Positions 6,540 through 11,707 of a DNA stretch of 11,707 bases are shown here, in pieces. The stretch is taken from NCBI GenBank assembly GCA_012727835.1, contig JAAYGE010000030.1, positions 1 to 11,707 of the forward strand. Reading direction: 5' to 3'. A program made the position numbers and the translations under genes. Source of the DNA: Bacillota bacterium (GTDB taxonomy: Bacteria > Bacillota_H > UBA994 > UBA5500). The number at the start of each line of letters is the position of its first letter. Position 1 is the first letter of the stretch. The notes under the pieces were generated by a model. The model saw nothing but the letters and a program-made list of their open reading frames with translations, did no database searches and was not told the DNA's origin.

Positions 6540-8492
6540 TCACACTATCGACGTGACATCCAAGATCAGGGCAATGGTGCCGTCACCCAAAATGGTAGCT
6601 CCACTAATCCCTGGGCTTCTATCCACAAAACGGCCTAGCGGTTTGACAACTACTTCCTCTTGTCCTAGCAACTCATCTACCATTAGGCCTAAGAGTTTCC
6701 TACCGCGATAAACGACCACCACATAAACATCCTCTGCCTGGGCACTGGTGTGGGGAACAGCCAAGGCCTCACGTAGGTCGACAACTGGAATTGTTTGCCC
6801 CCGGTAGGACATGGCTAAACGATGTTCTATTACATCCAACTCGGACCGCTTTAGGAGGGCTGTTTGATCCACCACACTTAACGGGATGGCATAACGTTCT
6901 GGGCCTACTTTTACTTGTAAGGTAGCCATGATGGCTAAGGTGAGAGGCAAGACAATAGTAAACACACTACCTTGACCCAGCTCGCTGTGGACAGAAGTAC
7001 GACCACCTAAACTGGCAATTTTGCTAGCGACCACATCCAGCCCAACCCCGCGCCCCGAAACATCGGTAACTTGTTTAGCCGTACTAAATCCGGGCTGAAA
7101 GATGAGTTTCAGAGCCGCTTCATCGTCTAAAGAGTTGGCCTCATCAGCACCAATCAGTCCGCGCTCCACCGCCTTTTGCTTAATCTGGGCCACATCAATG
7201 CCGCGTCCATCATCTTGTACCTCGATAAAGACCGAGTCTCCCCGATGATAGGCGGATAAACGCAGTTTTGCTTTCGCCGGCTTCCCCAGCTTTGCCCTTT
7301 CAGCTGCCGGCTCTATACCGTGATCAATGGCATTACGTAGAAGATGCACCAAGGGATCACCGATCTCGTCCACGATAGTGCGGTCCAATTCGGTCTCCTG
7401 ACCGGTAATTTCAAAGTCCACGTCCTTCCCCAATTGCTGACTTAAATCACGGACCATGCGAGGAAAGCGGTTAAAGATCTGTTCGACAGCTACCATCCGT
7501 ACCTGCATTACCTCATCTTGCAGTTCTAAGAGGATTCTATTTAAGGTGGCCGTCGTCTCGGCTAAAGCATGATTATCCAAATCTCTGCTGAGCTGGGTCA
7601 GGCGGGTGCGCGTGATCACCAGTTCACTGACCAAATTCATCAGCCGATCCAAACGGGCGATATCTACACGCACACTTTTTCCCATACGCAAGCGGGGGGT
7701 CATATCGGCACTGGCATCGGAAGATGAGGCTGAATCGGCCCGCTGGTCGAGGGGGGTCACCACCACCGAACGGACGTCGGCAATATTCTCGATTTCTTCT
7801 TGTAGAAGGGAACTGGGAGCCGATGAGACCAGCCAAACGGTGAAGCGATCCTCAAAACGTTCTGCCTCCAAGTCGGAGCCACTGGGCTCCGACTGGATAA
7901 TTTCCCCATGCTGCTCCAATCGTTGAAAGACCATATAGGCCCGCGCCGATTTGAGCAACGCATCGGGTGCCAGACTCACGTCCAATCGGTACCCCTGTAA
8001 GCCCTGCCTCCTGGCGGCCTGCAAAACCACCAACGCATGCTCTTCTAATTCGCTGGCGGCGGTGCTGGCCACTTCCTGCTCAGCCGTCTCCACCATTTCT
8101 TCCACTTTGGCCACATCAGCACTGGTGGGCAGGGCAGCGATTAAATGGTCTATGGTAATGCTTGTATCCTCTTGCCCGGTAGCCGCACTTTCCACCAGCC
8201 CCTCCAAGGCATCAACGGCCTGTAACACAGCAGAGATATAGCTGCTACTGGGGCTCAAGACTCCCTGCCGCACCAAATCTAATGAACTCTCCAGCCGATG
8301 GGTCAGTTCGGCCGTTTTCGCAAAGCCCATAGTGGCTGCCATACCTTTAAGGGTATGGGCCGAACGGAATAGTTCGCTTACCACATCTTTATCGGTAGGG
8401 TTTTGCTCCAAACGTAGAAGACCATCATTCAGAGCCTGGATATGCTCCCTAGCCTCCTCGACAAATATATCCAGGTATTGGGACATTTCCAT
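6540..8492 (-). CDS. cheA: Chemotaxis histidine kinase CheA
   Basis: CheA autophosphorylates in response to receptors and passes the phosphate to CheY and CheB. All five domains are visible in 650 residues. P1 (about 1-105) carries phospho-acceptor His46 in LFRSAHTLKGMA. P2 (about 150-248) is the response-regulator docking domain, followed by a Ser/Ala-rich linker (about 249-268). P3 (about 268-330) has the dimer helix DRLMNLVSELVITRTRL. P4 (about 330-515) is the ATP-binding domain, with N box HLLRNAIDHGIE, G1 DDGRGID and G2 VSGRGVGLDVV. P5 (about 516-650) is CheW-like. The ATG lies 4 bases after the natural cheB TGA and 148 bases after the premature TAG in cheB. A long purine-rich GGAGG-AAGGGAG site precedes it. 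It ends in TGA, which overlaps the cheW Shine-Dalgarno. Confidence 0.98.
   Translation of the reverse strand: MEMSQYLDIFVEEAREHIQALNDGLLRLEQNPTDKDVVSELFRSAHTLKGMAATMGFAKTAELTHRLESSLDLVRQGVLSPSSSYISAVLQAVDALEGLVESAATGQEDTSITIDHLIAALPTSADVAKVEEMVETAEQEVASTAASELEEHALVVLQAARRQGLQGYRLDVSLAPDALLKSARAYMVFQRLEQHGEIIQSEPSGSDLEAERFEDRFTVWLVSSAPSSLLQEEIENIADVRSVVVTPLDQRADSASSSDASADMTPRLRMGKSVRVDIARLDRLMNLVSELVITRTRLTQLSRDLDNHALAETTATLNRILLELQDEVMQVRMVAVEQIFNRFPRMVRDLSQQLGKDVDFEITGQETELDRTIVDEIGDPLVHLLRNAIDHGIEPAAERAKLGKPAKAKLRLSAYHRGDSVFIEVQDDGRGIDVAQIKQKAVERGLIGADEANSLDDEAALKLIFQPGFSTAKQVTDVSGRGVGLDVVASKIASLGGRTSVHSELGQGSVFTIVLPLTLAIMATLQVKVGPERYAIPLSVVDQTALLKRSELDVIEHRLAMSYRGQTIPVVDLREALAVPHTSAQAEDVYVVVVYRGRKLLGLMVDELLGQEEVVVKPLGRFVDRSPGISGATILGDGTIALILDVTSIV
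7871..7894 (-). repeat. Perfect 10-bp inverted repeat inside cheA
   Basis: AGTCGGAGCC and GGCTCCGACT flank an ACTG loop (plus-strand reading), a perfect 10-bp stem with seven G-C pairs. It lies in the cheA P2 domain, over codons about 200-207 (QSEPSGSD). No T run follows on the minus strand, so it is not an intrinsic terminator. It would form a stable hairpin in the cheA mRNA. Function unknown. Confidence 0.6.
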
Positions 8493-8496
8493 GAGT

Positions 8497-8640
8497 TCAG
8501 CACTCCCTTCCTCCAGCTAAGCCCCAAGCGATAGCGTCAGCTACTTGTGGCAATGAAACAATTCTATCTACTGCCCCAGTCATGATCGCCGCCCTCGGCA
8601 TACCAAAGATTACAGCTGTTGATGCATCTTCAGCAATCGT
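8497..8640 (-). pseudogene. cheB: Severed C-terminal end of CheB, after the in-frame TAG
   Basis: These 47 codons plus a TGA continue cheB in the same frame after the TAG at 8643-8641. They read TIAEDASTAVIFGMPRAAI, then MTGAVDRIVSLPQVADAIA and a short tail. This is the conserved last part of the CheB methylesterase domain (typical family text: TIAQDEASxVVFGMPRAAIxxGAVDxVxxLxxI). There is no frameshift and no further stop, so the segment has not decayed. Its natural TGA lies 4 bases before the cheA ATG, the spacing expected for translational coupling, and the cheA ribosome binding site lies within its last codons. Unless the TAG is read through, this piece is probably not made, as no ribosome binding site serves an internal start. 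Confidence 0.85.
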
Positions 8641-9591
8641 CTAGGCACCGGCCGCCTTAAGAGCAGCTATTCCTTTAGCTCCATCCGACCCCATACCGGT
8701 TAATATGACTGCCACCTGACATAGACCGGGCTTAACCGCCAACGAATCAAAGAGCACATCAACCGCTGGCCGATGCCCGTTCACCGGTGGTGTTTGGGTT
8801 AAGCGCAAATGGGGCTGCCCATTGACCAGCTGGACCGTCATATGATAGTCACCCGGGGCAATATAGGCATGATCGGGTTCAACGGGGCCTTCAGTGGCTT
8901 CATTTACAGTCAGTTCGGAAATACTATCTAAACGTTCCGCTAAAGAACGGGTAAACCCTTTAGGCATGTGTTGTACGATCAGATAGGCGGTCTTGCCATC
9001 GGGCTGCAGTTGCCCCATCACCTCATGCAGGGCCCTAGGGCCGCCGGTGGAGGTGCCTATGGCCACCAATCTCAATGCTTCTCCCCCGATAGATTTGGAG
9101 GGACGCCTGCTGGCTGGTGGTTGTAAAGCAGCTGGGGCAGTGATTGACGGCGGGGTGAAAGGAGTCAGTTTAGTAACCTCGACTTGGGCGGCTTGCAGCA
9201 CCTTATCAACTATCTCTTGGCGTAAGTCGCTGGCAAGAACTTCTTGCGGAGAGCCCGGCTTGCCCACAAAATCGATGGCACCACGAGATAGGGCTTCGAT
9301 TGTCTCCCTCGCCCCCGATTGGGTCAGGGAACTCAACATCACTACCGGCACGGGGCGGGTGCGCATCAACTCGGATAAAGCGGTCAAGCCATCCATTTCC
9401 GGCATCTCAATATCGAGAGTAATTACATCGGGCAGAAGACGCTGGTTTTTGGCCACCGCGTCGATACCGTTACGGGCAAAACCTACCACTTGGATCTGGC
9501 CCGATGACTCTAAAAGGTCTGTTAGTAGACGTCGCATGAAGGCCGAATCATCTACCACCAAGACTCGCACCAGATTCATTTTTTCCCTCAT
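8641..9591 (-). CDS. cheB: Protein-glutamate methylesterase CheB, cut short by an in-frame TAG
   Basis: CheB removes methyl groups from chemoreceptors (and deamidates them) when phosphorylated by CheA. The receiver domain (about 7-125) is complete: acidic pocket Asp14/Asp15, phospho-acceptor Asp60 in VITLDIEMPEMDG, Ser/Thr switch in VVMLSSLT and Lys111 in FVGKPGSP. After a Pro/Ala-rich linker the methylesterase domain begins at about 174, with catalytic Ser181 (GTSTGGPRA), His208 (VQHMPKGFT) and Asp303 (LTGMGSDGA). The protein then stops at residue 316 after LKAAGA, where relatives continue for about 45-50 residues. The continuation is intact downstream (8640-8497), so the natural length would be about 364 codons. 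All catalytic residues lie before the stop, but the missing strand and helix belong to the domain core, so activity is doubtful. The start MREKMNLVRV was chosen by a strong AGGAGAGG; MNLVRV (9579) is possible. Confidence 0.9.
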   Translation of the reverse strand: MREKMNLVRVLVVDDSAFMRRLLTDLLESSGQIQVVGFARNGIDAVAKNQRLLPDVITLDIEMPEMDGLTALSELMRTRPVPVVMLSSLTQSGARETIEALSRGAIDFVGKPGSPQEVLASDLRQEIVDKVLQAAQVEVTKLTPFTPPSITAPAALQPPASRRPSKSIGGEALRLVAIGTSTGGPRALHEVMGQLQPDGKTAYLIVQHMPKGFTRSLAERLDSISELTVNEATEGPVEPDHAYIAPGDYHMTVQLVNGQPHLRLTQTPPVNGHRPAVDVLFDSLAVKPGLCQVAVILTGMGSDGAKGIAALKAAGA

Positions 9592-9598
9592 AAGTTGT

Positions 9599-9606
9599 CC
9601 TCTCCT
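9599..9606 (-). promoter_or_regulatory. cheB ribosome binding site
   Basis: AGGAGAGG on the minus strand lies 7 bases before the ATG at 9591, just after the PilZ-gene stop. It fixes the cheB start here and rules out the Met at 9729, which would lie inside the PilZ gene with no homology to CheB before residue 40. Confidence 0.75.
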
Positions 9607-9613
9607 AAGTAAG

Positions 9614-10264
9614 CTACAATTGCATACGGCGACGGCGTACCTGTTCTTGAAAAATGAAACGGATAATAGCCTCCTCCTGCTGTCTATCCATATTTTCGAA
9701 CTGAACACTAGCTTGATAGGTACCATCAAAATTATCAGCTGTACGCAAAACTGTGCCGATCGTCCCGGAGGCTACACCTAAAATAGAGGGCAAATCGATT
9801 TCCAACCGGTCACCGTATTTTAGATCCTCCTGGCTCACAAACTGCATTCCTCCACCGCTAATGTCTACCGTTTGCCCTTGGTGGGTGATAAATGAACGAT
9901 GGGACTGGAGGTCATTGATCACCCGGAAACTGAAAAGAAGCGAAATTGACAATCGATAATGGCGTCGTTGTTGCACCCGTTCAATTTGGGTGGGATAGGC
10001 AACGCGCACCGCCGGTCCCGGCTCAGCTATTTCGGCTAACACGGTGGTCTGAAAGCGGTAATATCCGCTTTCAGGAATACCAAAGCCGATAATAACCTGG
10101 GAACCGGGGGCCAGATAAATCTGTTCCCCTAAGGACTGAAGAACTCCTATATCCAAGTAGTTATTACCAATATCCATCAGGAGGCTGGAATAGACTTTCT
10201 TATTCCAGGTAACATTTAGTCTTTGACCTATATTCAGCTTTTGGCGTAGGTTAAACTGAGACAC
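9614..10264 (-). CDS. YcgR/MotI-type flagellar brake protein (PilZ, c-di-GMP receptor)
   Basis: A 216-residue protein with an N-terminal YcgR-type beta domain (about 8-95) and a C-terminal PilZ domain (about 98-205). Both c-di-GMP binding motifs are intact: RxxxR as QRRHYR (Arg100 to Arg104) and DxSxxG as DISGGG (Asp134, Ser136, Gly139). Family members (E. coli YcgR, B. subtilis MotI/DgrA) bind c-di-GMP and slow or disengage the flagellar motor; this one probably does the same. The start is GTG, 7 bases after an AGGAGG that is also the coding sequence of the last codons of flhG, so the two are tightly coupled. It lies between flhG and cheB, a position without a PilZ gene in the B. subtilis operon. 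It ends in TAG, 22 bases before cheB. Confidence 0.92.
   Translation of the reverse strand: MSQFNLRQKLNIGQRLNVTWNKKVYSSLLMDIGNNYLDIGVLQSLGEQIYLAPGSQVIIGFGIPESGYYRFQTTVLAEIAEPGPAVRVAYPTQIERVQQRRHYRLSISLLFSFRVINDLQSHRSFITHQGQTVDISGGGMQFVSQEDLKYGDRLEIDLPSILGVASGTIGTVLRTADNFDGTYQASVQFENMDRQQEEAIIRFIFQEQVRRRRMQL
10049..10074 (-). repeat. Perfect 10-bp inverted repeat inside the PilZ gene
   Basis: CTGAAAGCGG and CCGCTTTCAG flank a TAATAT loop (plus-strand reading), a perfect 10-bp stem. It lies in the YcgR domain over codons about 64-72 (PESGYYRFQ). It is not followed by a T run in the direction of transcription. Function unknown; it would fold in the operon mRNA. Confidence 0.6.
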
Positions 10265-10267
10265 CCC

Positions 10268-11143
10268 CTAGCCTCCTAAGAAGCGGGCAAGTCGAGAGAA
10301 AAAGGCCCGTAAACCGTCTTCTTTAGGTGCAGCGCTTGAGAATAATACGGTCTGGAGTCGACAAATAGCCGCCGCCACTCCACTATTGGGATACTGTAGA
10401 ACGACTGGTTGCTGGCGAATTATACTCCTAGTAACCAAACTATCCTCCGGTATCCAACCGGCAAAGTTCAGGTCAACTTGCAGAAAGCGATTGGCTGTAG
10501 TAGCAATCTTCCGGAAAACTGCTTCGGCTTCCTGCCTATGGCGGGCCCGATTGACGACCACATGTAGGCATTTGTTTTCCTGCTTGCTGAGCTGTTTTAT
10601 TACCGCATAAGCATCGGTAATGGCGGTCGGTTCGGGGGTAGTAACCACAATTATTTCCTGGGAAGCGCTTAAGAAGCTTAGTACGCTTTCGGAGAGCCCG
10701 GCGCCCGTATCAACAAGGATTAGATCGCTGGTGCTATCCAATTCGGCTAAGCCGGCAATAAATTTTCCCAGCTGGGATTTGTTCAGATTGGCCAGTTCGG
10801 CCCACCCCGACCCTCCTGCCACCAACCTCAAACCTTCTGGGCCCTCATAAGTTATCTGGCTAATTGTTTTTTCTCCTCTTAACACGTGCATCAGGTTATA
10901 GCTGGGCAATAGCCCCAACACAATGTCTATATTGGCCAACCCCAGATCGGCATCGAATAGAACGGTAGACAATCCGGCTTTCTGTGCGGCCAAAGCCAGA
11001 TTGACAGCCAGAGTTGTCTTGCCCACACCGCCCTTCCCGCTGGTAATGCTAATCACCCGTGCCTGGCTAGTAGTTTCGCTCAAGGGCCTATGAATTCCTG
11101 CGGCGGCAACTAGGCTGCGTAGGCGTTGTGCTTGATCTTTCAT
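10268..11143 (-). CDS. flhG: Flagellar number regulator FlhG (YlxH, MinD-like ATPase)
   Basis: FlhG is a MinD/ParA-type ATPase that stimulates the FlhF GTPase and limits flagellar number and placement. The 291 residues carry the N-terminal DQAQRLR motif (residues 3-9), the DQAxxLR element that contacts and activates FlhF. They also carry the deviant Walker A GKGGVGKTT (36-44), the DADLGLANID switch I region (64-73) and the DTGAG Walker B/switch II (145-149). A short C-terminal helix (LRAFFSRLARFL) fits the amphipathic membrane-targeting sequence of MinD-like proteins. The start overlaps the flhF stop as ATGA. The last codons (Leu-Gly-Gly) contain the AGGAGG that serves the next gene. It ends in TAG. 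Confidence 0.97.
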   Translation of the reverse strand: MKDQAQRLRSLVAAAGIHRPLSETTSQARVISITSGKGGVGKTTLAVNLALAAQKAGLSTVLFDADLGLANIDIVLGLLPSYNLMHVLRGEKTISQITYEGPEGLRLVAGGSGWAELANLNKSQLGKFIAGLAELDSTSDLILVDTGAGLSESVLSFLSASQEIIVVTTPEPTAITDAYAVIKQLSKQENKCLHVVVNRARHRQEAEAVFRKIATTANRFLQVDLNFAGWIPEDSLVTRSIIRQQPVVLQYPNSGVAAAICRLQTVLFSSAAPKEDGLRAFFSRLARFLGG

Positions 11144-11707
11144 GCCTGACCTTCCCCTATAAATAGCTGAATCAAATCCTCGGGGGCCGGTTGCAACAAA
11201 TCATCGGGCACATCTTGGCCGTTAGTTAGATAGGCAACGGGCAAACCAGTATTCAATAGCAGGTTCATTAGAGGACCGTAACGTCTAGCTTCATCTAACT
11301 TTGTAAAAACCAGTGCCGTTGGTTTGGTAGTTTGATAGTTTTCTACAATCTCCTGCATTACCTCATACTGGGTGGTGGAGCTGATGGTTAAGAAAATCTC
11401 GTCGGCGGCGACGGCTTCTAAGAAGGCCTTCAGCTCGGATAGCTGCATCATATTCTGTTGACTACGGCCCACACTATCCACAAAGATGACATCGTATCCG
11501 CTTAACTGCTCCATCTTTTCCCGAATATCGGCGGGCGTGAGGACCACCTCCACCGGGGCCCCCAATATTTCCCCATAGGTCCGCAATTGATCTACCGCCG
11601 CTATCCGGTAGGTATCAAAGGTAACTAGAGCCACTTGTAGTTTACGACGTAAAACCGCATGGGCGGCTAACTTGGCTATGGTGGTGGTTTTGCCCACACC
11701 CGTAGGC
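11140..11707 (-). CDS. flhF: Flagellar biosynthesis GTPase FlhF, C-terminal part (5' end beyond the window)
   Basis: FlhF is an SRP-type GTPase that marks where flagella are built, forming GTP-dependent dimers controlled by FlhG. The 189 visible residues cover most of the GTPase G domain: G1 P-loop PTGVGKTTTIAKLAAH at the window edge, then DTYRIAAVDQLRTYGEILG (G2 region), VDSVGRSQQN at the G3 position, TKLDEARRYG (G4) and the closing AYLTNGQDVPDDL. The N-terminal basic and N domains are off the right edge. The G3 motif is DSVGR instead of the SRP-family DTAGR, a conservative change. The stop overlaps the flhG start (ATGA). Identity is secure; the true start is not visible. Confidence 0.96.
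   Translation of the reverse strand, partial: PTGVGKTTTIAKLAAHAVLRRKLQVALVTFDTYRIAAVDQLRTYGEILGAPVEVVLTPADIREKMEQLSGYDVIFVDSVGRSQQNMMQLSELKAFLEAVAADEIFLTISSTTQYEVMQEIVENYQTTKPTALVFTKLDEARRYGPLMNLLLNTGLPVAYLTNGQDVPDDLLQPAPEDLIQLFIGEGQA

Noticed and set aside
8337..8357. Inverted repeat CCATACC / GGTATGG in cheA
   Set aside because: It falls on the codons of the invariant HTLKGM phospho-His motif and is only 7 bp, so protein constraint explains it.
8641..8643. Pyrrolysine as the meaning of the cheB TAG
   Set aside because: No pyl gene is visible, TAG ends seven other genes here, and CheB is not a known pyrrolysine protein. Kept only as a test to run, not as a claim.
9592..9729. N-terminal extension of cheB to a Met at 9729
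   Set aside because: The extra residues overlap the PilZ gene and are not CheB-like; a strong Shine-Dalgarno sits just before 9591.
8993..9781. Long plus-strand open frame of 262 codons opposite cheB and the PilZ gene
   Set aside because: It lies antisense to two well-identified genes, its translation has no recognisable domain, and it has no credible ribosome binding site. It is a codon-bias shadow.
11518..11540. CCGATATT in flhF resembling a sigma-28 -10 element
   Set aside because: No TAAA-like -35 at the right distance; it is simply the coding sequence of an ADIR segment. A similar CCGATATG in cheA (near 7700) fails for the same reason.

Overview
The window is the 3' half of a Bacillota (Firmicutes) flagellar/chemotaxis operon running into the ribosomal protein S2 locus. 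Every supported gene is on the minus strand. In transcription order, from right to left, they are flhF (5'-truncated by the window edge), flhG, a YcgR/PilZ gene, cheB, cheA, cheW, cheC, cheD, sigD, a FapA/DUF342 gene, a small basic unknown, a SwrB-like membrane gene, rpsB, tsf and pyrH (its first 29 codons only). This matches the end of the Bacillus subtilis fla/che operon (flhF-ylxH-cheB-cheA-cheW-cheC-cheD-sigD-swrB-rpsB-tsf-pyrH). The extra PilZ and FapA genes, the short EF-Ts and a GC content near one half suggest a member of the Clostridia (Peptococcaceae-like) rather than a Bacillus. That placement is an inference.

Right part (about 4.2-11.7 kb). FlhF and FlhG are the GTPase/ATPase pair that sets flagellar position and number. 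The PilZ protein is a probable c-di-GMP-responsive motility brake. CheB, CheA, CheW, CheC and CheD form the chemotaxis signalling and adaptation core, and SigD is the late flagellar sigma factor. The genes are packed with ATGA overlaps or gaps of about 20 bases or less, and several Shine-Dalgarno sequences lie inside the 3' end of the preceding gene, so the block looks like one translationally coupled transcript. CheR and CheY are not in this window.

Middle part (about 1.8-4.2 kb). It holds a polymer-like beta-helix protein of the FapA family, a 104-residue Gln/Lys/Arg-rich protein that starts with TTG, and a single-pass membrane coiled-coil protein at the swrB position.

Left part (1-1.8 kb). 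This is a housekeeping unit with its own sigma-A-type promoter in front of rpsB, a structured rpsB leader, a terminator-like hairpin between rpsB and tsf, a strong intrinsic terminator after tsf, and then pyrH.

The most striking anomaly is in cheB. A single in-frame TAG (8641-8643) cuts the methylesterase 47 codons before its natural end. The sequence after it is still clearly CheB, in the same frame, and ends next to the cheA start. TAG is the commonest stop codon in this window (7 of 13 complete gene ends), which argues against a pyrrolysine-style sense meaning. A recent nonsense mutation, a sequence error or leaky readthrough is more likely. Two perfect 10-bp inverted repeats inside cheA and the PilZ gene, and the rpsB leader, also deserve a second look. 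I found no mobile element, CRISPR array, tRNA or rRNA, and no gene-free stretch longer than 300 bases. I did not find a convincing wholly new biological system.
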